From the NCBI GenBank assembly GCA_029718625.1, contig CM056380.1, positions 103,359,893 through 103,423,892 on the forward strand: a stretch of DNA of 64,000 nucleotides. The letters are read 5' to 3'. The position numbers and the translations under genes were made by a program. The notes beneath the pieces were generated by a model. It was not told the DNA's origin and ran no database searches. It saw nothing but the letters and a program-made list of their open reading frames with translations. The stretch comes from Synaphobranchus kaupii (taxonomy: Eukaryota; Chordata; Actinopteri; Anguilliformes; Synaphobranchidae). Position 1 is the first letter of the stretch. Every line of letters begins with the position of its first letter. This document shows, one piece after another, positions 42,949 to 56,100 of the stretch.

Positions 42949-45900
42949 TGATGTCTGTATTGGACATTCAGATTCCTAACTTGCGTGAATGCACCATATT
43001 GTCGCAGACGAATTGATGCGCCGGCTTTTATGACCTAATTAGGCTACTCGCTCTGTAGGGAACTGACAGGCAAATCACTAAAAAAAATCATAAAATAAAT
43101 AATTTCAACAATAGCCTATGCATTCAAACAGTCAAACGCAAGTATTTTGAAACGTTTATGTTAGAAGTTATTAGCCGTTGAAAGTGAATAGGCTATCAAA
43201 CGAACAGCGAACATAATGCTATCTTTACCGCTGTTCTCTATTCCGCGTAGGCAATCATCTCACATGGACGACTTCATTACGCACGAGCACATGCAAGTCT
43301 CCAAGTCGAATAAGCGTGTCCTCATTCCGCGCGTGCATGTTCCACGAGCAAACCCTCATTCCGCAAGCACGCCTTCACTTCGAATGGTCTTCCTTCCGAA
43401 TGAGCATCTTAATAAAGGCATTAATCGCCCCCCATACTGTCATGTCCAATTGCAGTCCGTGACAATGGCGTTGCTGACTCCCCCATGAACCCGATCAGGA
43501 CTGCGAACCCACCAACACGGTTATATTGAGAAGAATCGAAAGTCGTGCAAAATGTCTAGTCTTAAACATGTCTTCTTCCCATGAGGCATCGCCCTTGAAG
43601 GATTTAGCCTAGGCTACTCCACATCGAATGCTTAATTCTCTGGCGAGATTTGGCTACTTTGTTTCCGCTTAGAACTGTTCTAAATTCACTATTATAATGA
43701 CAGTCTGTGACATATATGGCCTATGCCTATATAAAACTCTTTTTCAAATCCTACAATATATTGTTGCCATATCCGCTGTTTAGCCTCTTCTGCTTCTTGT
43801 TATTTCAGTTGTTTCTTAAAACTGTAGAAACCATAGCCCATATTCGCGCACTGATTTTACCATAGAGTAGCAAATAGGAGCGTCATTATTTGGATTGCAC
43901 GGAATGTAGGCTAACTGGTGCCCAACCTCACATAGGCCTAACAGCCAATCAGAGAGCATGGAATTCCTGCTCTCAACCAATAATAAGTGTTTCTCTTAGA
44001 TTGCGTTGGCATTTGGTCACTAGTCTTGCCCTTGAAACATAAGAGCTTCGAAATATAACAGCGCCATCTTGTGTCATAATACTGCATGTTTTGTTTTATG
44101 TATAGACGTGGGGAATCTCTTACCCCGATTGACCTTCCCGCTCTCAGTCAGACAACTGTATATGCTTGGGTACAATATGTGATCATTCTTTAATCCGCTC
44201 CAGTTTGGTGGCTGCGAAATACCGTTCTGGTGTACGCTGTCGACATCAGTTTAAATCATTTGAAGGGTTTGTGGTTAATGGTTAATTTTCAAATAGGGAT
44301 AGGGAAAGTAGCCTGATATAGGCGACTGAAAGTTCTGAAAATAGCCTACATTTTTTTTACATGCGCTACGAAACTGCTAGTGAGATATTATCAACGAATT
44401 TTCGGTGGCTTCGTTTCGAACATGATAGGCTAAGCCAAAATAAAAGTATCATAGGCTATTGCATGAGAAAGCTCAATTCATATAAAAATTACGCGATTAA
44501 ATGTGAAACCGCTTACACCAAACGGAAACGGGCGGCTATCAGGATTGCAGCACCATTGGCAAGACTCGTCATTCTTTTGAGTTGCCTATCTTTAGTTAAA
44601 ATGCGGTAAGATAGGCTAATGATTTCACCAGTTTTCAGTAATTAGGTAAACACTTCGGCTACATATTTGTACATTAATCGCAACATAAGCAAATATGAAC
44701 CTAATATGGTATAATAATCTCATCAAAAGGGGATTGCTGCGTGTAGCCTATTATGTTCATCATGCCGTAGCCTACATTTTTAGACAGGAGGGAACAAAAC
44801 CCCCCCGCTGACGTCAAACTGTGTACATCTGGGACGTGTTTGTGTGACAAGACCACAGTACGACCACTATTATCAGCGGTTGAAAACTGAACCCGCTTCT
44901 AATAAAGACAATAGCAAAACGTGGTTTCTGGAGCGGTGTAACTAAACCACAGGTTGACTGCGGCTCAACGCTAATGGCCATCAGTCCCCCATTATCCAAA
45001 TGAAAAGACACGAGAAAGTGCATAACCACTGGAAGTGGTGCTATTGTGGTGGGAGTGCTGAAACGCGTCCCGAACCCACGCAGGGTTTCGCTGGCGGTGA
45101 CGCTTTGGATCACGTGGTCCTGGATACGCACGCCGTATATCTTTTCCTTTCTCGTTCGGCTGGTCATGTCGACTCGACATAAACAAGACCAAAGGGGCCA
45201 TTGTACTGGTTGTGGTCACTGCCGAGTTTATACCAGTACAACCGGCGCAGTCGAAGAAATAGGTTCGACTCCCTGGTCGCAACAGGCATTGATTGGAGTT
45301 TCTTTTTGATGTTATTTGTATGCAAATTTACTGTGGATGGTTTACATTTTTTTTTTGGTCACAGATCATCTAACGTTACAAGGTAAGCGTACTTTTCTAG
45401 TTGTTCGTTTCGTGTGCCCACATTGTGTATCGACTGCTTCCCTCCCCAAAGTTGCTGTAGTACTTGGCCAGCAAGCTGCCCTATCCTGATTACCTATACG
45501 ACGTTGCAGACAGACAGGGCAGTTTACATGAAGTCGCCAATGTATAAAATGGCGACAGTAGTTGGGGGGCGCGGAGTAAAAAAAAATTTGGGGGAGGCGA
45601 GTAGTCCCTGTTCTGGAGATATATCACAGTGCCATCAAGACTATAGCCAACAAGTCCAGAAGCGAGTGGCTTGGTAGTGGAATCTGTCAGGAAAGGGTTA
45701 ACGCACCAGTTTTGTTACAGTTTCGCGAATTTACACGGACTTATATTTGCTTTGTTGCACACCACCTCGTGCTCTTTCAGTTGTTACAAATGTTCATTTT
45801 TTTTTTAACGTCAGAGGGGGCTCCGACCAGCCCTGCGCCCCCGCAGTTGAATATAAATTATCTTTATGTTCAATACTATAGATTTCAAAATGAACAAACA

Positions 45901-48814
45901 TTTGGTACGGCGTGGTGATTAGGGACAGATTAGCTACTAAACTAGCAAGCCCGCCCGCCCGTGTCAGTAAAACCCACGTCTGGTTCGCTTGCTAATATGC
46001 GATTTTCATGTAGGCTAGGCTACCAGCCTAAAGGTGCGGTGTGACCCTTTTACTTTTAATGTTGTAGCCGTTAGTTAATGTAACTGCTTTACTTTCTCCA
46101 CAATTATACTTCGGATACCAAATCGCACGCTTCTCTTATTTTGCGCGATGCGTTCTGCTGGTAGACTACTTGACCAGTGATTTTGTGGGATATTTTTTGT
46201 AACGAAAACATCTCTGAAGTTTATGATGCATAGCTTTAGCATCTGGTATGCGTGATTTGATTTTGTGTTCCGGGAAACCGTGGTAAGATTCACGGGAACA
46301 CATCGCTCCCCGAAGTGGGTGGATATTCGCAGCTCTGCTCTCAGCCATGCAGTCAACACGGAGATCTGTGTTATAGAAACAATCTCACCCAGTAGTGCAG
46401 CTTTTAAAGTAGGCTTTTGGTTTTCGAACAGTAGCCTAGTTATGTACCTATATTATTAGAAAACAATGAATCACAATATGTGAATTCCAAATAAGAGCTT
46501 TCCCAAGTCTCCACACATTTCTCCAAGACCCGTTGCCGCCTTTTGTGAATGCTCAAAAAACCAATCGGAGCTCTTGTAATCGCGTTTGGCACTAAGCCAA
46601 CCCAGCGCTACTGTGCTGCATGCATGCATGCATGCATGTAGTCGCCCCGGTCCCCCTTCTTCTCATGAGATATCCATGAGGGAACCGCCACTGTGCACCA
46701 CTGCCCAAAGCGCGCACCCCCCCCCCCATAATATGGAGTACTTAATTTTGACTTGCTCTCCAGTGCACAGGTTGTTTTTTTTAGGGGGGTGGGGGGGATG
46801 AAAGGCGGGCTGAGTTCCTCTGTGCTTTGAACACTGTTTCCCAAAGACCGTGTTCTTCCCTGGTTCTCTTCCAAGGTCCGAGGTAAAGGAAGGCGGCCAG
46901 GCGTGCTTGCTGTTCAGCTGCATCTCCTCGGAACCAGAGCAATGCACAGTCGCTACAGTTTATGGCGACAGCAAAGCATGTTTGTGTGCATGGAAACGGC
47001 CCCAAGAGACAGGACGGCATCCTGTGTCTTAAAGATCATAGTCACAAAGTTGGTCTTCACCGCGGTGAAGTTGGTTTTGAGGAGTTTGTCCTTTTGTCAT
47101 CTTTTTAGTGTAGTCTCTTTGCTCGGGGCTGCCATACAGACAGCATGCATTCCAGCCCCAGCCATTTAATGCCAACCAGATCCCCTCCCCAGCAGTCCAG
47201 AATAACATCAATAGGCACCCCTGATCCCCCCCCCCCCCCGACTGGCATGAGAGCTTAGCATTTGTGAGAATGCTTAATCGGAGTGATCACATTTCTATTT
47301 TATTATTCCTTTTTTTGTAGATTAACTTTCGCTTGGTCAGTTATCTCTACAGCGCTTTAATTGGAATGTGCGCACAAAATGAGGAGTGGGTGCTGTTCTT
47401 ACAGTGTTTGCACCCCCTACACACACACACACACACACCCCCAGCTGTAATTTCAGTGCAAAACCCTTCAGTGAAGTAGAAGAAAAGAAAAGGGGCGGGC
47501 TGCCCCCCCCCCCCCCCAGGCCCTGCAGGAGTTTGGCATAGTGGTGCTTCACTGGGTAAGAGGCTGTGATGTCAGCCATTTTAGGTTGGACAGCAAAACG
47601 TGTGGTACGTCGCCATTTTTCTTTCTTTCTCTCTTTCTCCCTTTTTTCTTTTTTTTTTTTGTGTTCCATTTTAACAACTGAGCTGAGGGTCTGGCATGCC
47701 GAGAGTAAGAAGAGGGGTGCTCTCCTCTCATCGGATGCTGTTTTTGTGAACAGACTTGGCTTTTGTACCTCAGATTTCAGCCGGTCGCGTAAAGATTTAA
47801 AATTAAAAAAAAAAAAACGGACGAGGGCCTTGATCAAATGAGTATTCAGGCAGGGTTTGGGTGAAGCGAGAAGGCGAAACATGGTGAGCGTGTTCTGAGA
47901 ACGAGAGAGAGAGAGATTTTTAAAAGTGTCGTGGTATAGAGAGGAATGGCAGGGGCGGCAGCCTGCCCTTTTTGGCCCCGTATACTCAGAGAGCCTAGTT
48001 CATAGGGCCCACAAGTCCAGGAGTCTGGAATTTTCCAGCACTGGCCACACCTAGAAGGTGTGTGTAAACAGCATTTCCACTTGTCTCAGTACAGAGCTGC
48101 CATCGGGGCTGGTTCATTACACCCTTTTGCACTGTAGAGCTGGAACCAGACTGGCTCATTATACCACTCCAGAGCTGGAACAAGGCTCCTTCATTGTGCG
48201 CCTTTCCCACAGTAAAGCTGGAACCCTGGTCCCAGGTCTTTAACAGATGACATTTGAGGGGACTCGTCTCAAATCTAAGTTAACTCGTCTCATTTCAGTC
48301 TCAAATCTAAGTTCAATTTCAGCCAAAGGATGTTAAGAGGTTTTGTTGAAGTATTTATGATTCTGAAAGTGGGATTAATAAGAGATTTACATTTTACTTT
48401 CTGTCTGAAGGACAGAGGGCAGAAGTGGAAAATGATTAAAAGTATGTTTCACTTCTGGTTCTGGAAGGCTCTGCTGCCCACAAAAAGGCTCATGCCTGGA
48501 GTCAGGATTAGCTCTACCATAATCTATACCTTTTTATACATTTTATGGATTCTTGAAATACCTTGGTTTTTTAAATTTAGTTATGATGTTGCTATTTACT
48601 GTTATTAATTTGGGTTGTAAAGTTCTGGGAAAATTTCCCATTTTGAGGTGATTTTGGAAATTGAAGTAATTTTGGCACTTTATACTGTTAACAATACTTT
48701 TTTCATGAATCGTAAGTATGTCTTTGTTTTTATGTATTGGGCCCTGTTTGAGGGGTCACTGCAAATACTTTGCACACATTGTTAGTGAGAAAAACCATGG
48801 GTTTTTAGGAAAAG
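42949..48814. other. Gene-poor stretch with CpG-rich patches, presumed zhx3 upstream region
   Basis: No conserved coding exon was recognised. CpG-rich segments occur around 45050-45150, 45560-45620 and 45950-46000. They are candidates for a promoter and 5' non-coding exon of the downstream plus-strand zhx3, but this is inference only. A short inverted repeat GTACTGGT/ACCAGTAC spans about 45203-45240. Simple tracts include (CA)n at 47419-47438, (CTTT)n near 47620-47660 and a degenerate GAGCTGGAACC-type repeat near 48090-48230. Confidence 0.4.
46617..46638. repeat. (TGCA)n microsatellite
   Basis: Five to six TGCA units. The tract is self-complementary. Confidence 0.9.
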
Positions 48815-49250
48815 TCAACATTACATTAATTTGGCAGACACTTTTATCCAAAGCGATGTACAATAAGTGCATACCGAAGGTCATTGAAGCAACTACAAAC
48901 GGGTGAGATAAAGTGCATTTCTATCAATGTAGAAGCTATCCATATACATGAATATTGAGTATAGTACACACAGTAAGCTATGGCCAAGTCTTAACTAGGC
49001 TAAGTTAGTAAGACATGATAAACTACAAAATCACAAAACAAGAATTAATGTACAGGATTACAAGCAAAAAATAAGAAACAAGTGCTTTGAGTCGTTCGTA
49101 GAGAAATGGGGAGTTCGTTCCACCACTGGGGAGCTAGGGTGGAGAAGCGCCGCAGTTGGGACGAGCGAGAGCCATTGACACGGAGGGCAGGAAGTGCGAG
49201 TCGCCCTGCTGCAACAGAGCAAAGTGGTCGAGGTTGAGCTGGAGACCACA
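48815..49250 (-). mobile_element. 3' end of a LINE with C-terminal ORF2 text
   Basis: The minus frame 49251-49045 reads SRSSQLRRFSTLAPQWWNEL and then PISLRTTQS, a C-terminal block seen in fish LINE ORF2 proteins (WN.LP..LR...). Downstream on the minus strand the 3' tail reads TTGTACATCGCTTTGGATAA, then AAGTGTCTGCCAAATTAATG and TAATGTT. The tail resembles that of the window's SINEs. Strongly 5'-truncated, as usual for LINEs. Confidence 0.65.
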
Positions 49251-49295
49251 TGTTGGTTTACCACAACGTGAACACATTTATGTTTATTAAATTAA

Positions 49296-50772
49296 AGGCA
49301 TACTGAACTTTGTTAGAACATAATATTGTATAGCTACCTGGCCCTGATATGAGTCATAATATTCACGCTCATTTTCATGACTTGCTCTAGTGGTCAGCAA
49401 CTGGCCAACGGAGAATGACGTTTTTTCTCTCTCCATTCACTCCCATTGCTTGGCGAAACGGGTCTGAGCACATAAATGGATGTAAAAAAATTTGGATTAT
49501 GCCGATATATAAAATCACGACATGCAGAACCGAATGTTTGAACAGATAAATAGCTTCATTCATGATTTTACACTTTTTCCACAAACATAGGTTTGGAAGA
49601 AGATCTGGTCATTAGCTTATTAACTTGTTACGTTCCTGCGCCTGTAACGGTCCCCCACCCACTTCCTGAAGTGTACCTTAGTAAACAACAAACTCGAGCA
49701 GCACAAAGAAGTTGGCAACAGTTGCTAGTTCTCAGAAAATAGTTCTTCAAAATCAAATCAATCAAAATTTGTTTAAAAAGTTTCAAACGTTCGGTTCTGG
49801 ATGTCGTGATTTTATATATCGGCGTGATCTGCATTGTTTGCATTCGTTCATTTATGTGCTAAAAGTGTGCTTTTGAGACCTGTTTCGCCATGCAATGGGA
49901 GCGAATGGAGAGAGAGAAAAAACATCATTCTCTGTTGGCCAGTTGCTGACCACTGGAGCAAGTCATGAAGGTGAGCTTGAATATTACGACTCATATCGGG
50001 GCCAGGTAGCTATACAATATTATGTTCTAACAAAGTTCAGTATGCCCGTGGTTCTCAAACTCGGTCCTGGGGGACCACTGTGTATGCTGGTTTTCATTCC
50101 AACCACAATTGCAATCCCAGAATTTTAACAAGCTGTTAATTTTTCTTAATTAGGTATTTTTCATGTTGAGGGATTTACCCTCTTAAGCCACATTATGTTA
50201 GCAATAGCAAATGCCATAGAATAAAAGTTCAACAATTCACATTGTGCTATATTGCAAAAAAATTACAAAAAGAAATGTTTTGGCTGATCAAATTAATGAC
50301 TGAAACTATAATTAAATTTAACTAAATTAAAGAGAGGTGAAACTATAATTTTGGAAAATAATGATGAATTGAAATACAAAGCAAATTATAACAAGCCAAA
50401 CCTGCATTGTGTTAATAAGAAAAAAATCATGAAGACGCTTAAACGTGTTCAACTACCTAATTAGTACCAATTGACTCATCTCAGTCTTTAATTTGATCAG
50501 TTAAAAAAAATGTAACTTTTTTTTTTTGATAATTGTTTGCAATATAGCACAAGCACAATGTGGACATGGGGATTTTATTCTTCATGGCATGCATAGCCGT
50601 TTCTGACATTATGTGGTTTAAGAGGGTAAATAATCCCTCTAACATGAAAAGCAACAAATTAAGAAAAATAACAGCTTGTTAAAATTAGTAGTATTGCAGC
50701 TGTGGCTGGAACAAAAACCAGCATACACAGTGGACCCCTAGAACCGAGTTTGAGAACCACTGCAGTATGCCT
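49296..50772. mobile_element. TTAA-flanked inverted-repeat element, split by a hAT MITE
   Basis: TTAA stands at both edges (49292-49295 and 50773-50776). The left end AGGCATACTGAACTTTGTTA repeats inverted at the right with identity through GAACATAATATTGTATAGCT and ACCTGGCC. Weaker complementarity continues for about 250 bp per arm (for example CAGCAACTGGCCAACGGAGA against its complement near 49940). There is no coding capacity. TTAA duplication is typical of piggyBac and Kolobok elements; I cannot choose between them. A 717-bp hAT MITE is inserted near the right tip. Confidence 0.8.
50047..50763. mobile_element. hAT-type MITE with 8-bp target duplication
   Basis: The left end GTGGTTCTCAAACTCGGTCC and the right end, inverted, GCAGTGGTTCTCAAACTCGG begin terminal repeats that continue through ACTGTGTATGCTGGTTTT and GTTAAAATT-type text. 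The perfect 8-bp direct repeat AGTATGCC flanks it (50039-50046 and 50764-50771), diagnostic of the hAT superfamily. The interior is non-coding and also has partial dyad symmetry (TGCAATATAGCACAA with its complement, and the TTAAGCCACATTATG/CATTATGTGGTTTAA pair). Confidence 0.9.
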
Positions 50773-50776
50773 TTAA

Positions 50777-53700
50777 ATAAGGAAACCTAATGTAAAAATA
50801 CATTTTAGGAATTCCTTCCATCTAAGACACAGCAAATTAGATAGGCTTATGTAGAACCTCATCTTTTGACTAAAATAAGGTTCATCAAAAAAAAACACTT
50901 GCTTGACCTAGGCTATCTATTTATCTCAACCACAGCAAGTTAATCCTCAGCAAGATACTGAAGAATCTGAATCCTCCTCAGATTCAATTTGTGTGGCGTC
51001 ATCGTTAATGGGCTCAAAGAGTTTCAAGTTTGACCGAATGACAACCAGTTTCTCAACACATTAATTTATCAGCCTGTTGCACACACTACTGTGTGTTCCA
51101 CCAAACAGGGGCCAGTTCCTCTGATGCAGCTGATCAGATCTGATGAGGGGATCTGGAGAATAATTGAAGCAACAGGGGATGTGGCTTCACACTTAGTCCC
51201 TTCCACCACATTGATGCCTTGATGTGTTTGGCTACCGTCCGGATGGCGACATGCACTCTACAGCCCTTCCTTGCTGGTAAATTTAGTCAAACCTATAAGA
51301 ACATTCCCCTGATGTAGATTAACGTGCTGTGCAATGGTAGTTATGGTATATGCCACAGACACCTGCTCTCCAGAAAGGACCTGGGCCTGCTCAGCACATT
51401 TTGTTTGTTTTCTTCAACTTGTGTTTTATTAGATTTCCTATTATGTTAGGGACTATATGACCCGAAATAACTTTTTGTTTGGAACTTTTAAAAATATTTA
51501 CCTGTAATGGCACCTTAACACAAATGGCAGTAAAATTCTAACATAATGGGAAGGTTAAGCATGAGATTGAAAATTCCCAAAATTACACCAGGGAAAGTTA
51601 CCTGGAAAATTCCCCCCCCTTTTGAAACCTAAGGGTATCGTACACTTTATGTGTACATGGTTACTTCTACCATTATTTTAGATGTAGGAAAAATAAAAGG
51701 TCTTGTGAGAGGCCTAACCTGTTAAATCATGAGTCCCCAGCGCTGTCACGTGCCCTGTGGTCCATGCCAGTGCCAGGTGTGGCTGGCTATCCCATAAAGC
51801 CATGCCCAGGGAGGGGGGGGGGGTGGCTTTCAGTCCCCAGGGTTTAACGTGGCTCCTCGGTTACCTGCGAGCTTTCCTAGACCAGTTGGGCGTCAACCGT
51901 AGCGAGTTCTGCTATGCTGTCAGACACAGATGGGCGGACAGGCTAGCGATCAGGGTGGGTAGAAGATGCATTACTTCAAAGGGCTGCTGTGTAAGCAACT
52001 TTGCTAATGATTAATGTCTAAACGAAGGAGAACTTTACAGATGGATGTCTCCCGAGAACAAACGCACGCAGATGTAAGGGTAGCCAGGCATTGAGGAAAT
52101 TGAATGATGTCAAACGGCAGGGCCGTGGATAGGTGGCATGTCCACTTTCTCCGGTCGTTGGGTAAAAAAAAAAAAAAAAAAAGCCTTCATGGTTCTTGTT
52201 AAGAGTAGAAACTCTGGCTTTGCTAACATGGGAAACGGGGGGAAAAAACCTTTCGGGTGTGGAGCCGATCCTCATATCTGTAATTTGTTTAATGGACACA
52301 TCTGACAGATCTCATATTACTGCACTAGGCTTTGTGATTATTTTGTTTCTGTTGTCTGTTTTTTTTTTTTGTCCACATTATTAAATCATCTGTCAAGCTT
52401 TGTTGTATACCCCCCACTGCTTGTCACCTTTGCAGTTATTTTTAAAGTCATAATCTGTCTTGTGTTTTTGTGGGAAATGGTGTGTCTGGAAGAACATGTG
52501 AGCGTCTGACAGCATCTGTCTGGAAAGGGTGTCTGTGTGTGTGATGCGAGAGAGAATCCGCCCCTGTTCCCCCTGTCTCGGTGCGCTCGCAGTTCTCTTG
52601 CACCCCCCGTTATCCCACAATCCCATCTGATTTTGGAAGGGCTGGGCTTGCGGCCCTTTTCTCCATGATCGCAGAAACTTGAGCAGCCCCCCCCCCCCCC
52701 CCCCCCCCCGTCTGAAAAGCGAATCGGAATTTCATTATGCGATCAAATGGTTTCGCGGCCAAGTAATCTATCACTTGGTTATTGTCTGTAGCGGTAACAC
52801 GAGGGGTGGGGTGGCATATCATCTGCTCTTCACAGAGAGCTTGAATTGACTCACGCAATCTGTGTAACCATAGTTGCACTATTGTGGCCTGTAGTGGGCT
52901 CCAGTGCTCCTTCTGTCCTCTCTTCTTCCTTACTCTAGGAGACTCCTGTTGCTAACAAGTTTGTGGTCCTACATGCACAAATATTAGTGACGAAGTGCTG
53001 TCCAATGACAGGACATCCAGTTATCAGTGGCGACTTATCACCAATGTTTTCTTTGGCCGCAGCCGTTTATAAATGGAGGCGTTACACTGGAACGTTCAGC
53101 TTTTCCAGCCGGGAGACGCATGTGGTATTACGAATGTGGAGCTGTTTATCTGCTTATTGTATAGAGTATGTGGTTCAGCTTCCAATCGCCGCACCCCTTC
53201 AGGAAAACGTGCTCGAGAAGCAGGAGACATTCATTTTCCAATCGCTCCAATAGCTTCACCGCGGTGACTGCTAAACCGCACGGCCCTGCCTTCCAACCTC
53301 CGACCTTTTCAAATATCCGACGGTGGAGTGTGTTATTTTTATTCAAACTGCTGTTTTAAATGCCTTTTTCCCCTGACCAGCCAGGACTAATTGGAATTTT
53401 GAGAGCGCTAATTTTTAATAAGCCAAGTTAAATTGGGAGAGGAGGAGATGGGTGCGTGCTTCAGCTCCAAGGCCATCCAGTTTCCACGGAAACAACTTGC
53501 ACCACTCAAGCAGATAAATTATTCAATCTAGGAAGGGTGGTGCTTTTTGTGTGCGCGTGTCCTTTTAAACAACCGACTCCGCTTTCTGAACACATCACAG
53601 TTTCATGCATATGGTTTGTGTAGCCTAATTTCATGCTTTATTCATGCTACGTTTATCACATTTATCATTAATGATTTTTCACAACGGCATTTTCGCCAGA

Positions 53701-54763
53701 GTGAGACACGTTTGTGCTTAGCCGTCCAGACTCCACCTGCAGTTATGCGCTGACGAATGTCTTGAACGGTGCTTCGACAGTGACCTTAGCGCTCTATTGC
53801 CGTGGGGAAACCAATCAATAGCCTAGCACTAACGCACAGAGATTTACTTCTAAAGCTTTTGGAGTAAAGACGACCACCTGATGGCACTCGTCGCCTATTT
53901 TATGTGTTTGGGCTTGGGCGCGTCCCAGGTTTCTTTCCTTCGGAGACAATTAATTTATTAACACGTGGATTAAAGTTGTTCAGAGTATTTCTTTATTAGC
54001 CGTAATTCGAATTACGAACATCACACAACTATTTCAAATATTCTACGTGAAATATAGCGACAACATTTATTTATGGTGTATGAAGGAGGACCCCACAGAG
54101 CGCAGTGAGGTTTTATGTTCCTCCAGTACGGTTCAGTTAGTCAGTATTGGGAGACGTGTTGAAATATCAAAGTAGTTGACATGCGTATGCATACTGGGGA
54201 AAGCGGCTTTCATTCAATCGCAATCCATCGCTGATGAAACGTACGTTGTCTGTGGATTGACGCGTTTAGTTTGCCCTGCAAGGTTCGCATGCTCGGCCAC
54301 GGCTAGTTCAAACGGGACTTTGGCTCAGCTTAAAGGGGTAAGATGCAGGGCTGGTGACGTGAAGCGGCCTTTTGTACAAACCTTGGGCAGAAATACGAGG
54401 TCTTATTGAGACGCCGCTTGCATTCAGCTCGTCCCCGGAGCATCGCCGTCTCGTGTTCAACCGCGTCTGGCGGGCCCATAAAGCGCTCTCTTTTCAGAAC
54501 CTGACCTCGTTCTGCTTCCCAGAACGTTGGACGTTTATTATTCGAAACTAGTTGTGCAGACAAGGAGAGCCTATTAGCACAACCTCAGCTGTTTCGGTCT
54601 TTTCTGAAGTTGCCGCACCAGATACCCGTGGGTTGAGCGGACTAAAGTAGGCCTACTAAATACGCATCAAATCCTATGTGCAAAAAAAGTTAAAGAAAAA
54701 CCGTCAGCTGGTCTCTGTCACACATACAGTATCGATATGACTGCCTGCTACTCTCTGCTTCAT
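50777..54763. other. Intergenic stretch, no gene recognised
   Basis: No conserved exon was seen. The GC content rises around 53200-54560 without a supportable open frame. The phrase ATGCGTATGCATACTGGGGA near 54181 mimics a zinc-finger linker but stands alone. A poly-C run lies at 52687-52709 and an A-run near 52163-52182. Confidence 0.4.
52687..52709. repeat. Poly-C homopolymer (about 23 C)
   Basis: An uninterrupted C tract. The assembled length is likely unreliable. Confidence 0.9.
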
Positions 54764-55033
54764 ATGAGGCAGAGTAAGAGACCGTGTGGAACTGTGCAGC
54801 TTGTCCCTCAAGTTCAGATGAGGCAGAGTAAGGGACCGTGTGGAACTGTGCAGCTTGTCCCTCAAGTTCAGATGAGGCAGAGTAAGGGACCGTGTGGAAC
54901 TGTGCAGCTTGTCCCTCAAGTTCAGATGAGGCAGAGTAAGGGACCGTGTGGAACTGTGCAGCTTGTCCCTCAAGTTCAGATGAGGCAGAGTAAGGGACCG
55001 TGTGGAACTGTGCAGCTTGTCCCTCAAGTTCAG
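54764..55033. repeat. 54-bp minisatellite, five units
   Basis: Units start at 54764, 54818, 54872, 54926 and 54980 and contain ATGAGGCAGAGTAAGGGACC and TCCCTCAAGTTCAG. Units 2-5 are virtually identical; the first has a few changes. Because 54 is divisible by three, both strands stay open through the array. This makes repetitive open frames that are not evidence of a gene. Confidence 0.95.
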
Positions 55034-55184
55034 AGTCCAGAGCGGTAATCTCTCGCTTGCAAATGTGTCTTTAACAGCAGCACTGATGCAGAAGATCCAA
55101 CCACTCCTGACTGAACAGATTAAGGTAGCACACAAGGACACGCATTCACTCGACGCACAGTGTCACACATACATACGCAATCAC

Positions 55185-55231
<47 letters not shown>

Positions 55232-56096
55232 ACATACCCAAACATGCATAAATCCACATGCACGTTCCCCCCACACACAAACAGCCCTCACCCCCCGAGT
55301 TCAGACAACCGGACCAGGCTTTGCCGTGACCCCTCCTCAGCGCGCAACCATCCAGGATTAGCACATAAGATGGCGCTGACCTACATTTTTGGGCAGTGTA
55401 GCAGCACTGAGGGATGGGGGTGGGGGGTGGGGGGCTAGCCCATTAGAGGAGGGGGGGCTTGAGTTTGAGTTTAAACTCCTCTAACCGTAGCGGTGGAGGA
55501 ACCAGGCTCATAACCGGATGTGTTCAGGATTCAGTCTCCAGGTGTGGGGTTGTGTGGCTGTCATTCTGTTTAACTAAGAGCGGGAAGGAAGGTACACCCA
55601 TATATTAACCCGGCACAGACCAATGGAGAGTAACGCCGATACGTATAGGAACGGTTTTTTTGTTTGTATTTATTGAGAGGGGTAAATCGCAAACGTTTCT
55701 GGCCGCTACCCGTGGCGGGGACGAGTGGCATTGTCACCTGTTCTTTGGAGCAAAATGTGCCCCTCTTGAAATCCCTCTGAATACATGCAGACAAAATGTG
55801 AATCTCTGCCTTCACTGTGATTGAAATTACTACATTTTTACAGAGGAGAGGGCAGCTGGTGCAAAGACCAGCTACACTAAATAAAGCAAAGAAGAGCTAC
55901 AATTCTGCGGCGAGTTTTGGGTAAGTGGGGGGGTCACAGGTTCCATTAATTCAGAGAGGGCATTAGCACTGTGCCACTTTGCCTGATTTGCTGTGCTGAA
56001 CCTCCAGTGAACCCAAAGTAAAGGGGTTTTTAGAAAGTTCTGGAAGTGACCGTGGAGGAGTATTTGGTTAAAATTGGATTTGGTCTTTTTGATTGG
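55034..56096. other. Intergenic stretch with a (GT)n microsatellite
   Basis: (GT)n occupies 55186-55229. G-rich runs lie near 55415-55460. No coding feature was recognised. Confidence 0.45.
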
Positions 56097-56100
56097 TTAA

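Noticed and set aside
44814..45282. Overlapping open frames in a CpG-rich patch
   Set aside because: Open on both strands because of GC content. No conserved words; more likely promoter-type sequence.
54176..54260. Possible C2H2 zinc-finger linker (HTGE-like)
   Set aside because: A single short match with no cysteines or histidines at the expected spacing.
54704..55141. Repetitive 145- and 103-codon open frames
   Set aside because: They are produced by a 54-bp minisatellite whose unit is divisible by three. No start context or splice structure supports a gene.
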